This document shows positions 1 through 5,909 of a DNA stretch of 13,094 nt, piece after piece. The stretch is from Methylococcaceae bacterium UBA4132 (lineage in GTDB: Bacteria > Pseudomonadota > Gammaproteobacteria > Methylococcales > Methylomonadaceae), in NCBI GenBank assembly GCA_002380945.1, contig DFWO01000022.1, forward strand, positions 1-13,094. The letters run 5' to 3'. Position 1 is the first letter of the stretch. The number at the start of each line of letters is the position of its first letter. The notes under the pieces are model-generated. The model had not been told where the DNA came from. It worked only from the letters and a program-made list of their open reading frames with translations, and did no database searches. The translations under genes and the position numbers were made by a program.

Positions 1-82
1 GTACGAAAACTTTGCGACAGAACCTCATAAAATACCCTGAAATGATGAGTTTGCGAAAGTCCTAATAAAGAAAAAAGTAATC

Positions 83-110
83 AAAAAATGAGCTTAAAAA
101 ATCATTTTTT
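83..110. repeat. AT-rich hairpin downstream of the XRE gene
   Basis: AAAAAATGA at 83-91 and TCATTTTTT at 102-110 are perfect 9-base inverted arms around a 10-base loop. It lies 46 bases past the stop of the minus-strand XRE gene and has T-rich ends on either strand, so it might end transcription. The stem has only one G-C pair, so a terminator role is weak. Confidence 0.3.
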
Positions 111-155
111 CAATCAAAACAGGTTGAGATAGTTGTCGCTGGACATCTGCTCTGG

Positions 156-569
156 CTATTCACCGCTATGGTTTTTTTGGTTCTGGGTTTGACGAAGTGC
201 TTGAAGTAATGTCACAGTGATACGTTGGTTTACTGAGGTTAAATCATGGAATGTCTGGCGTAATTGAATTGCTTCGTCAGAAAAGTCTTTGCTGAAATTT
301 GCTTGAAACTCATTAGGTAAAGAGGCGGGATTCTCAAGCCCTTCAGCGGCAGCGCACAGCGATGACATTGTTGTGTTCAGTGCTGTAGCGATGTTTTCGA
401 GCAGTTGCAGAGAGGGTATTCTGGTTTTGCGTTCTATACGCGATAAATAACCCGCATCGGTACCTGCTGCAAATGCCACATCTTCTTGAGTCATATTGCG
501 CTCTTTTCGGAGCGCACAAATCACCTGTCCAATTCTCATGGGCAAATTGTCTACCTTAACTTGCCTCAT
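156..569 (-). CDS. XRE-family transcriptional regulator
   Basis: A 137-residue protein with an N-terminal Cro/C1-type helix-turn-helix at about residues 11-68. The typical pattern is visible: IGQVICALRKERNMTQEDVA, then GYLSRIERKTRIPSLQLLENIA. The remaining 70 residues are polar and helical with no recognised domain, perhaps for dimerisation. The gene diverges from the GIY-YIG nuclease at 633, with 63 bases between the two starts. I chose ATG 569 because a plausible promoter (-35 at 613-618, -10 at 590-595) would place the transcript start near 583, giving a very short leader. TTG 575 and ATG 539 are alternatives, and none has a good Shine-Dalgarno sequence. By analogy with controller proteins of restriction systems it probably represses its own promoter and sets the timing of the nuclease. 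That role is inferred; the fold is clear. Confidence 0.85.
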   Translation of the reverse strand: MRQVKVDNLPMRIGQVICALRKERNMTQEDVAFAAGTDAGYLSRIERKTRIPSLQLLENIATALNTTMSSLCAAAEGLENPASLPNEFQANFSKDFSDEAIQLRQTFHDLTSVNQRITVTLLQALRQTQNQKNHSGE

Positions 570-619
570 AGACAAAGTCCAGCAGACAGGTGATAATTTA
601 AAATTGCCTAATAGACAAA
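561..619. promoter_or_regulatory. Back-to-back divergent promoters with a 16-bp direct repeat (candidate XRE operator)
   Basis: TTGCCTCATAGACAAA (561-576) and TTGCCTAATAGACAAA (604-619) are direct repeats differing at one base, 43 bases apart. The first contains a rightward -35 box (TAGACA, 569-574), 17 bases from a -10 box (GATAAT, 592-597). The second contains a leftward -35 box (TTGTCT on the minus strand, 613-618), 17 bases from a -10 box (TATCAC on the minus strand, 590-595). The two -10 boxes overlap, so the promoters should compete. A protein on either repeat would cover the -35 box of one promoter and the transcript start of the other. The XRE protein is the obvious candidate. Promoter boxes are matched by eye. 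Confidence 0.6.
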
Positions 620-632
620 ATTTAAATCAACA

Positions 633-1643
633 ATGGCTAATAATAAAGCAAGATCAATCCATATATTTTTACTTGATGGGGACCCTGACGGAGTTCGTAT
701 GGCACAGATAACCATGTCCACCATTCAAGCAATTTCATTTCGACGGAGCCAATTTGCTCGGGTCAAAAATGAATTTAAAGAAATAAGCCGTCCAGGTGTC
801 TACTTGTTGTTAGGCACAAACCCTGATGATCCTGATGGTAAAATTGCCTATATTGGGGAGTCCGAGGATGTCGCTGCGCGTTTAAAAGTTCACAACAGTA
901 ACCAACATAAAACTAAATTAGAATTTTGGACCGACACTATTGCACTTGTTAGCAAGGATGAAAATTTAACAAAATCTCATGCCAGATATGTTGAAGCGAT
1001 ATTAATCAAAGCCGCAGGTGAAAATAGTCGATGGAAACTGATCAACGGTCAAAAACCACTTGAAGCAGGTAAGTTGCCCAAGCCTGATGAGGCGGCAATG
1101 GACGAATTTATAGAGCAATCAAAAATCTTAACAGGTGCATTAGGCTGGGATTTATTTAAATCTATAGCAGGCCACCATTTTCCAGCACAGACCAATTCTA
1201 TCGAACCCATGAATACTGAAACTCTGGATAGCCCAGAATTCTCTTTTTCAGGTGCCGGTTTTTCTGCCAAAGCAATTGTTTCTGGTGCAACGGGTAATTG
1301 GATCATAAAAGAAGGATCAATAGCCAAACTTGAAGTTGCGAATACGATTCCAAAAGGTGCTAAAAAATTCCGCGATCAACTTTTAACTGATGGTATTTTA
1401 ATTAAAAAAACAGATGGCTTGGTATTTTCAAAAGATTGTTCATTCGCGTCACCATCGGTATCAGCATCTATTGTCTGTGGATCAGCTATAAATGGTCGTA
1501 CAGCTTGGAAACTGGCATCTAACAAACCCTATACGGATTGGGAGACTGAACAGATCGCTGCTACTAGTACAAGTGAAGAACAAGAAGAACACGATTTAAC
1601 CGATGTAAGTAGTGCTTTGGATGACTTAGCTTTAGAAAATTGA
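633..1643 (+). CDS. GIY-YIG nuclease-domain protein with C-terminal DUF4357
   Basis: A 336-residue protein. A GIY-YIG endonuclease domain spans about residues 50-150: GVY at 55-57, YIG at 73-75, arginine 83 (AARLKVH) and glutamate 121 (ARYVEAILIKAA). These match the tyrosines, arginine and metal-binding glutamate of the family, so the active site looks intact. The C-terminal part (about 210-305) resembles DUF4357: R-D-Q-L-L-T-D-G-I-L, then a SFASPSVSASIVCG block and NGRTAWK. The last 30 residues are acidic. The start lacks a clear Shine-Dalgarno sequence; the leader from the predicted promoter is about 29 bases. It diverges from the XRE regulator and shares its operator region. GIY-YIG/DUF4357 proteins are common in accessory DNA and some are thought to act in restriction or defence. 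Target and methylase partner are unknown; no methyltransferase gene is in the window. Confidence 0.88.
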   Translation: MANNKARSIHIFLLDGDPDGVRMAQITMSTIQAISFRRSQFARVKNEFKEISRPGVYLLLGTNPDDPDGKIAYIGESEDVAARLKVHNSNQHKTKLEFWTDTIALVSKDENLTKSHARYVEAILIKAAGENSRWKLINGQKPLEAGKLPKPDEAAMDEFIEQSKILTGALGWDLFKSIAGHHFPAQTNSIEPMNTETLDSPEFSFSGAGFSAKAIVSGATGNWIIKEGSIAKLEVANTIPKGAKKFRDQLLTDGILIKKTDGLVFSKDCSFASPSVSASIVCGSAINGRTAWKLASNKPYTDWETEQIAATSTSEEQEEHDLTDVSSALDDLALEN

Positions 1644-1727
1644 ATCTCACTATACTGCACTTAACTAAAGCACTTCTTCAGTAGACTATTTGATCCAGCC
1701 GCTTGCTTCGAGCCATTCGTGACACGA

Positions 1728-1755
1728 GGATAACTACTAATCCAATCAGTTATCC
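1728..1755. repeat. Inverted repeat just upstream of the 1765 gene
   Basis: GGATAACT (1728-1735) and AGTTATCC (1748-1755) are perfect 8-base arms with a 12-base spacer, ending 9 bases before the ATG at 1765. It could be an operator, or an mRNA hairpin affecting translation. The rest of 1644-1764 shows nothing I recognise. Confidence 0.45.
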
Positions 1756-1764
1756 GAGAATCCT

Positions 1765-2373
1765 ATGGCCGACTCCTTAAATGAAGTTTCTGACAATCAT
1801 TTCAATTCAATTGAACAGCCTCTTAGCCGAGAGGCATTGCTTGCAAAAGCAGTAACCCGCCCAAACTTACTCGCAGCAAATACCATCACCCACTTCAATC
1901 AAGTCTTAGGGAATGTCGGACTGATGGAAATGGCTGCTGAATTGAACGAACAAATCAGCCGTGTACAAAATGGCGATCTGGGACGTGCGGAAGAAACGTT
2001 GGCAGCACAGGTCATTGTTTTGGATACCCTGTTCAATACGCTGGCTGTCAAATCCCTACAGGCACCAGGTCTGGACATGCAAGCCGTTGTCCTTAAGCTG
2101 GCTCTACAAGCGCAACGGCAATGCTGCCAGACTTACGAAACCCTTTCTGCCATTAAAAACCCACCGACTGTCACGGTTGTTCGTCAAACCAATATCGGCC
2201 AGGCGGTTCAGGTAAATAATAGTGCTACTGACGAAAATCAAAAATCACATTTGGAAAACGAACTATTGGAGAACACGCATGGCGAACGGTTGGACATTGG
2301 AGCGCAGATTACGCCAATCGCAGTTAATCAAGACCTGGAAACCATGGCAAAGCTCGACAGGTCCGAAGACTAA
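1765..2373 (+). CDS. Conserved hypothetical protein, first of an overlapping pair
   Basis: A 202-residue acidic, mostly helical protein without signal peptide or membrane segment. Recognisable stretches are LDTLFNTLA (86-94), a QCCQTYETLSAIKNPP block (about 119-134), a VVRQTNIGQAVQVNN block (138-152) and HGERLD (172-177). I recall these from an uncharacterised proteobacterial family in mobile or accessory regions, where the equivalent text runs QCRATLETL...IKNPP...VRQANI...QVNN...HGERLD. I know no function for it. Its last 95 bases overlap, in another frame, the next gene at 2279, which I also recall as its usual partner. The start follows an inverted repeat and a weak GAG-type ribosome site. 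The family link is from memory, not from a search. Confidence 0.75.
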   Translation: MADSLNEVSDNHFNSIEQPLSREALLAKAVTRPNLLAANTITHFNQVLGNVGLMEMAAELNEQISRVQNGDLGRAEETLAAQVIVLDTLFNTLAVKSLQAPGLDMQAVVLKLALQAQRQCCQTYETLSAIKNPPTVTVVRQTNIGQAVQVNNSATDENQKSHLENELLENTHGERLDIGAQITPIAVNQDLETMAKLDRSED

Positions 2374-2512
2374 AGCTGGCAAGCTCGTCTCTTCACACAA
2401 CGCCGATCAGGGCTTAGAATGGTCAGCATTGCGTACATTGCGCACTTTACTGAAAACACAAAGAAAATTAACTGTGGTTACTTCGGGCAAAACTAACAAC
2501 CATTATGGCTAA
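2279..2512 (+). CDS. Small conserved STGPKT-motif protein overlapping the previous gene
   Basis: A 77-residue basic protein starting MANGWTLERR. It carries STGPKTKAGK (26-35) followed by SSHNADQG, a pattern I recall from small proteobacterial proteins (WTPERR...W.PW..STGP.T..GK...RNA..GG). I picked ATG 2279 over the upstream in-frame ATG at 2222 because the conserved text begins there and a good Shine-Dalgarno sequence (GGAGA, 2268-2272) lies 6 bases before it. The gene overlaps the end of the 1765 gene by 95 bases in a different frame, so both reading frames appear to be under selection. The usual NA.KGG motif is altered to NADQG here, and the C-terminus after residue 64 looks unconserved. 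Function is unknown; the basic character could fit nucleic-acid binding. Confidence 0.65.
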   Translation: MANGWTLERRLRQSQLIKTWKPWQSSTGPKTKAGKLVSSHNADQGLEWSALRTLRTLLKTQRKLTVVTSGKTNNHYG

Positions 2513-2615
2513 TGACTTAATGGCTGGGTGTTGAGGGCAGTACTATCAACTGGGCTTATCGTAACCAGTGGATGATCGGGCAACGGGTACTGCTGAATGG
2601 CACAATAAATGGTGA

Positions 2616-2624
2616 TGTTATAAT
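2616..2624 (+). promoter_or_regulatory. Extended -10 promoter upstream of the DUF3293 gene
   Basis: TGTTATAAT is a perfect extended -10 element (TG, one base, TATAAT) 83 bases before the TTG start at 2707. No good -35 box is seen, as is usual for extended -10 promoters. The predicted transcript start is near 2631. Confidence 0.5.
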
Positions 2625-2658
2625 GCTTTTATGCTCAATAATCACACCATGTATTGGT

Positions 2659-2673
2659 AAATACTAAGTATTT
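2659..2673. repeat. Palindrome in the DUF3293 leader
   Basis: AAATACT, a central A, and AGTATTT form a perfect 15-base palindrome between the predicted transcript start and the ribosome site of the DUF3293 gene. It looks like a small operator; the binding protein is unknown. Confidence 0.4.
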
Positions 2674-2706
2674 TTTAGAAAGTAAATCTCGCTACTGGAG
2701 AGTTTT

Positions 2707-3135
2707 TTGGTTTTAGAATCAGCTATTCAGCCTGAAACCCTGCGGACTTATGCAGAGACGGACTATCGTGTTGATGCCGATCAGTCCTTTGTGTTGCGAA
2801 TTGCCGAGTACAATGCGTCTCTAGGTGATTTATTTAAAGCTAATAGAGTCGAATCTTGCGTTTTTATTACAGCGTTTAACCCCTACGGACAGCTATTAAG
2901 CGATTCAGCCAATGCGCAGCGTCATGCTGAATTGGCTAATGAATTGAAATACAGTACGCTGAAACATTTCCCTGCTGAAGGCAAACATCCCACTGGTCAT
3001 TGGTCTGCCGAGCTTAGCTATCTGGTGTTGGGATTATCACTTGAAGAAGCTTCTCAGCTTGGCAAAAAATACGAACAAAATGCTATCGTCTGGTGCGGCG
3101 TAGATTTAGTGCCTCGATTGGTAGTACTAAGGTAA
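2707..3135 (+). CDS. DUF3293 domain-containing protein
   Basis: A 142-residue protein matching DUF3293 over nearly its whole length. The landmarks are ITAFNPYG (54-61) followed by LSDSANAQRH, a glycine/histidine/tryptophan stretch (about 91-99), LVLGLSLEEA (106-115) and KYEQNAIVW (121-129), ending VPRLVVLR. No signal peptide or membrane segment is present, so it should be cytoplasmic. The biochemical function of the family is not established. The start is a TTG at 2707 with GGAGAG at 2697-2702 four bases upstream; no ATG fits the family N-terminus better. It has its own predicted promoter and is convergent with the ParB-like gene. DUF3293 genes usually occur singly in core genomes, so in this island it is probably passenger cargo. 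Confidence 0.85.
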   Translation: MVLESAIQPETLRTYAETDYRVDADQSFVLRIAEYNASLGDLFKANRVESCVFITAFNPYGQLLSDSANAQRHAELANELKYSTLKHFPAEGKHPTGHWSAELSYLVLGLSLEEASQLGKKYEQNAIVWCGVDLVPRLVVLR

Positions 3136-3264
3136 TGTTGCTAAATCAGTTCACCCAAAAAAAACAAGCGATCTGGACTATTTTCATGTGTAAAGCCAAG
3201 GCAATCAGTTCTTCAATGAGTATCTTTCATGTGTTGTAATTATAGCCACTAACAAACAAGCTCA

Positions 3265-4308
3265 TCAATCATCGAACACGGAAAGATTTCTAGTGCTCAT
3301 CCAATTTAGCATCAACTCTTTTTCTTCAGCCGTATAGCGTTTGCCACACTCAACGCCCACGCCACTACACGCCTGTTTAATTAACTGATTCGCCAGGCAT
3401 GCCTGAATATTAAATTTCTGCCGAACAGTTTCTTGAAAACTGCGTAGCTTGCCAACAGTAGTGATGGCATTTGAACTGGTCAAAAAATCATCCACTTCAT
3501 TCCTGATGTAAGTCAGTAGTAAAAGCGGATTATTCATGCCATGAGTATCATCAGTGCTCGAAAGAATGTCCAGCGTCTCAGTGATGCCGAATGTAGCAAC
3601 CGCTTCTCTTAAGGTTGTAATTGATGACACTATTTGCGCCAACGCTGAACACAGGGTATTTTTATTTTTACACTCGACCTGAATATCCTCATTTTGCTGC
3701 TTAAGCTCAATACCAGCATTAAACTGCTGTTGTTCCTGCTCTGGTAATACTCCAGCATATCCATCTTGACTGCGTTGTTTTAGTACTTCCTGCTTTGCTG
3801 TGTTCGCCTTATTACGCTGTTTCGCTAACGTCTTTTGATATTCAACATTGATGGACGTTTCGCCTGCTTCTATCCGCTCAATAATCTTGGGATTGTCTTT
3901 TTTGATTTTACGCAACTTACCGACCTGACCTTTACTGGCTCCAGTCGATTTTAAAGCCTCGGATAAGGTCACCTTCTCATTGGTGAGAACCTGACGTTCG
4001 CCATCTTTTAAATTTGCTACTTTATCAGCCAGTATTGCTTTTTGATCCAGTGTAAGATTTCGCCGTTGATGCTTGGATATAACAAAATCAAGTGCTGATC
4101 CGTTATAGCCAAGTGATTCAAATTGAATGTAGCTGGGCTTTATTTCTAGCTCTTCACAAATGTTATAGCGGTGCCGCCCATCCAGAATAGAGTCGTCATA
4201 AACCACAACCAGCTCCAACAACCCGTGTTCTTTTATATCGGCTTTGAGCGTTTGAAACTCATCATCCATCATTCGCGGTAACAGTGCACAATACTTATGC
4301 GGCTTCAT
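3265..4308 (-). CDS. ParB/Srx N-terminal domain protein (partition-like)
   Basis: A 347-residue protein. Residues about 8-85 look like a ParB N-terminal (ParB/Srx) domain: a DDEFQTLKADIKEHGLLE helix, then ILDGRHRYNICEEL with the DGRHR box at 43-47, and SKHQRRNLTLDQKA at 78-91. A probable DNA-binding helical segment follows (about 112-137). The middle is glutamine- and lysine-rich, and the C-terminal 120 residues are unassigned. The start is firm: GGAGGT lies 5 bases before ATG 4308, inside the end of the 202-residue gene, with a 14-base overlap suggesting coupled translation. No ParA ATPase is visible. A role in plasmid-like maintenance, or as a regulator, is inferred from domain and context. 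The DGRHR box is used for CTP binding in canonical ParB, but I cannot tell whether that applies here. Confidence 0.78.
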   Translation of the reverse strand: MKPHKYCALLPRMMDDEFQTLKADIKEHGLLELVVVYDDSILDGRHRYNICEELEIKPSYIQFESLGYNGSALDFVISKHQRRNLTLDQKAILADKVANLKDGERQVLTNEKVTLSEALKSTGASKGQVGKLRKIKKDNPKIIERIEAGETSINVEYQKTLAKQRNKANTAKQEVLKQRSQDGYAGVLPEQEQQQFNAGIELKQQNEDIQVECKNKNTLCSALAQIVSSITTLREAVATFGITETLDILSSTDDTHGMNNPLLLLTYIRNEVDDFLTSSNAITTVGKLRSFQETVRQKFNIQACLANQLIKQACSGVGVECGKRYTAEEKELMLNWMSTRNLSVFDD

Positions 4309-4903
4309 TTTTTACCTCCAAGGTCAATTTTGCCGCCATGGTCAGTTTTTCAATCAGGATTGCCCCAACTTCTGAAAACGCATCAATAACAACCTGCTGT
4401 GGTAATGCGGCAATATCAATCTCCCCGATTCGTAATTGCTCTATAAAGCGTTTATGCGCTATGCCATTCAATTGGGAGTGTTTACCGATAATGTCTCGCA
4501 ACGTCAGAATATTATTAACGCCGCCCTTTACTTTCTCAGATGCCAACCAGCCACCTTTAAAAGCAATCTGAAGCAACTTATCGGAAACATAGCGACTGAC
4601 TGGTTCTTGAATGTCCTTCGTGCCATTTTGGTTATAAGGCTTCTTGGTTTCCAGGTACTCGGTAAATTGCTGGCATGCTTGCGCCAGCTGTTGCGGGTGA
4701 CTGAAGGCAATATCTGGCTGAACTATGAATTTAGCCCAATGCGAAGCTATCGACTTTACCGATACATCACTGCCTTCAAAATAGTCGCCTGTTGCTTGAC
4801 TTAATCGATCCAAAGCCGACAACTCAGACTGCTCAATGGCTCTTGCCCGCTCAATGTCTTTAATGAGCGTTTCATTAGGTATTAATATTGTCAGTTCATT
4901 CAT
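4295..4903 (-). CDS. Hypothetical protein upstream of and coupled to the ParB-like gene
   Basis: A 202-residue soluble protein that I do not recognise. It begins MNELTILIPNETLIKDIERA, is largely helical, and has no signal peptide, membrane segment or cysteine cluster. The start is supported by AGGAGA 8 bases upstream of ATG 4903. Its end overlaps the ParB-like gene by 14 bases, with that gene's strong ribosome site inside it, so the two should be made together. The position between a winged-helix protein and a ParB-domain protein suggests a role in maintenance of the element, perhaps as a partner of the ParB-like protein. There is no P-loop, so it is not a ParA ATPase. Confidence 0.72.
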   Translation of the reverse strand: MNELTILIPNETLIKDIERARAIEQSELSALDRLSQATGDYFEGSDVSVKSIASHWAKFIVQPDIAFSHPQQLAQACQQFTEYLETKKPYNQNGTKDIQEPVSRYVSDKLLQIAFKGGWLASEKVKGGVNNILTLRDIIGKHSQLNGIAHKRFIEQLRIGEIDIAALPQQVVIDAFSEVGAILIEKLTMAAKLTLEVKNEAA

Positions 4904-4915
4904 TAAGTAAATCTC

Positions 4916-5137
4916 CTAATAACCTGTATAGGTATGGCTGTAACAGTAGTACATGCCCTCTAGCCGAACGGGGTAGGTATAATTGCCCCCGCTACAGCCC
5001 GCTATAATCAAGCCCCCCGTTCGCTGACAAAACCAGTCAAGGGTATAAAAAGGCTTAGGTGTTCGGTGACAGTAACAATGCTGGTTTCGTGACCGAACAA
5101 TGACTTCAATTTTCAGGTGTCCAGTTTTTCCATTCAT
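4916..5137 (-). CDS. Doubtful small Cys/Tyr-rich ORF
   Basis: A 73-residue frame with unusual composition: the last 55 residues hold 5 cysteines and many tyrosines (for example CYCHRTPKPFYTLDWFCQ). For it being a gene: ATG 5137 overlaps the end of the winged-helix gene by 32 bases with AGGA about 8 bases upstream, and its TAG stop falls next to the ribosome site of the 202-residue gene, as in coupled trains. Against: the DNA is full of inverted repeats (4965-5023, 5060-5099), which could explain the odd composition if this is really a structured noncoding spacer. I recognise no family. Confidence 0.35.
   Translation of the reverse strand: MNGKTGHLKIEVIVRSRNQHCYCHRTPKPFYTLDWFCQRTGGLIIAGCSGGNYTYPVRLEGMYYCYSHTYTGY
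4965..5023. repeat. Inverted repeat with CGAACGGGG arms
   Basis: CGAACGGGG (4965-4973) and CCCCGTTCG (5015-5023) are perfect 9-base inverted arms 41 bases apart. Between them, GCCC-CGCTA words recur (4985-5004). With the next repeat this makes four CGAAC-containing words within 135 bases, just upstream of the 202-residue/ParB-like pair. Confidence 0.5.
5060..5099. repeat. Inverted repeat with TGTTCGGT arms
   Basis: TGTTCGGT (5060-5067) and ACCGAACA (5092-5099) are perfect 8-base inverted arms with a 24-base centre. GTTCGGTGAC and GTTTCGTGAC inside the element are also an 8-of-10 direct match. Candidate binding site for the ParB-like or winged-helix protein, or part of an origin; purely inferred. 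Confidence 0.45.
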
Positions 5138-5477
5138 TCGTCGGTTCCTGGTTTAAAAATGGTCTAAAAGTAAGCCGCCAGGATCGTGCTTTGTTGGCAT
5201 AAAAATCGGCTTCATCGACAATCGCAATAAACCCATATTCCATCAACTCCTTAAAAAGCTTTGAAGCGGTATCACGGGAGCACTTTAATGATCTGGTTGC
5301 CTGGGTAATCCCGTAATCAATCGGTTTATCCTGCCGCCAGTGCCGCTGCATCAAGGACATCAGTTTTACAGATTTAGCACTGAGGTGCTGGTAAGCCAAT
5401 GAATCAAGCATCGCTAGCGGCTGAACAATAACGCCGCCCGGCACCTTGCCCTGCACCTTAAACTTAGGTTTTGCCAT
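5106..5477 (-). CDS. Winged-helix DNA-binding protein of integrative elements
   Basis: A 123-residue basic protein. After a conserved-looking lead (GGVIVQPLAMLDSLAYQHLS, about 14-33) comes a probable winged helix at about 34-105: SAKSVKLMSLMQRH, a turn, then ITQATRSLKCSRDTASKLFK as the recognition region, ELMEYGFIAIVDEA, and a strand ending RLTFRPF. I recall proteins of this layout (LAY..LSP.AVKLL...RS..TL..AL.EL..YGLI) next to AlpA-like genes in integrative elements. Their role in regulation or replication is not established to my knowledge. The start has AAGG 7 bases upstream and overlaps the preceding gene by 14 bases. Confidence 0.72.
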   Translation of the reverse strand: MAKPKFKVQGKVPGGVIVQPLAMLDSLAYQHLSAKSVKLMSLMQRHWRQDKPIDYGITQATRSLKCSRDTASKLFKELMEYGFIAIVDEADFYANKARSWRLTFRPFLNQEPTNEWKNWTPEN

Positions 5478-5727
5478 TCATCAGCCTTTTAACCGATAAA
5501 GCTCTACCACCTTCAATCATGCGTTCACGGTCGATAGTGATTTCCGCAATGACAACGGCATTGTTATCGTTGCCTCTGGCCGTTAATAATTGAATTGGGG
5601 TGCTGTCTTCTTTAATCTGTTGACGTGCCCAGCTTAGACATTGCTGCCAGCCAGAATTAATAGTTTTGTCTTGCTGTATTGCAAAGAAAGTTCTCATAGT
5701 AAATTCATTCTCCATCAAACATTTCAT
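5464..5727 (-). CDS. Small hypothetical protein, first gene of the maintenance train
   Basis: An unrecognised protein of up to 87 residues. Its end (MNGKT) overlaps the start of the winged-helix gene by 14 bases. The start is uncertain. ATG 5727 has no ribosome site and sits directly after an 11-bp hairpin; ATG 5715 (MENEFT) and ATG 5697 (MRTFFAIQQ) are alternatives, the last having GGAG 12 bases upstream. The body has alternating strand-like and helical text (TPIQLLTARG, AVVIAEITIDRERM) and no cysteine motif, signal peptide or membrane segment. As first gene after the 5728-5909 regulatory region it probably shares the promoter of the train down to the ParB-like gene. No function is assigned. 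Confidence 0.6.
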   Translation of the reverse strand: MKCLMENEFTMRTFFAIQQDKTINSGWQQCLSWARQQIKEDSTPIQLLTARGNDNNAVVIAEITIDRERMIEGGRALSVKRLMNGKT

Positions 5728-5733
5728 CTTTAA

Positions 5734-5773
5734 AAATCTGCAATAGTTTATTTACCCTTAGCATTGCAGATTT
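5734..5773 (-). promoter_or_regulatory. Leader hairpin directly before the maintenance gene train
   Basis: AAATCTGCAAT (5734-5744) and ATTGCAGATTT (5763-5773) are perfect 11-base inverted arms with an 18-base loop. In the minus-strand transcript the hairpin ends in a run of five U and is followed within 6 bases by the ATG at 5727. It could be a weak terminator/attenuator, a translation-blocking hairpin, or a DNA operator read as a dyad. Confidence 0.5.
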
Positions 5774-5812
5774 GTATTTCCACTAACATCAAAACCATGC
5801 CCTTTATCGTTT

Positions 5813-5834
5813 TGCCATCGGTTGAGAACGCTTT
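5813..5834 (-). repeat. 22-bp repeat, copy 1 (inverted relative to copy 2)
   Basis: On the minus strand this reads AAAGCGTT, C, TCAACCGATGGCA. It matches 8305-8326 on the plus strand at 21 of 22 bases. It lies about 90 bases upstream of the first gene of the maintenance train, beside the GTACAC dyad. See the matching entry at 8305. Confidence 0.7.
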
Positions 5835-5835
5835 T

Positions 5836-5853
5836 GTACACTCAGTTGTGTAC
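5836..5853. repeat. GTACAC-type dyad, operator candidate
   Basis: GTACAC (5836-5841) and GTGTAC (5848-5853) are perfect 6-base inverted arms around 6 bases. It is 2 bases from the 22-bp repeat, in the intergenic region between the AlpA-like gene and the maintenance train, and has the size of a repressor half-site pair. The rest of 5728-5909 shows no gene. Confidence 0.45.
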
Positions 5854-5909
5854 TTGGTTTTTAAGACCTTGATATTAGTGGAGCTGCATCGCATTTCATA
5901 TGCTGTGCT

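Noticed and set aside
1049..1327. Minus-strand open frame of 92 codons
   Set aside because: Lies entirely within the GIY-YIG gene, on the opposite strand, with no family-like motif or ribosome site.
1690..1730. GC-richer patch (gcttgcttcgagccattcg) as a possible second att site
   Set aside because: It does not match the tRNA-Lys 3' end beyond a few bases.
2520..2540. tggctgggtgttg as a degenerate copy of the tRNA end tggtgggtcg
   Set aside because: Similarity stops after about 8 scattered bases; not a convincing att repeat.
2513..2706. Open stretch after the 77-residue gene (a frame from about 2519 to 2665) as a gene remnant
   Set aside because: About 48 codons without start codon context or recognisable motif; the stretch is better explained by the promoter and palindrome upstream of DUF3293.
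4436..4804. Plus-strand open frame of 122 codons (and the 60-codon minus frame 4528-4710)
   Set aside because: Both are shadows of the 202-residue gene, which has good ribosome sites and coupled neighbours.
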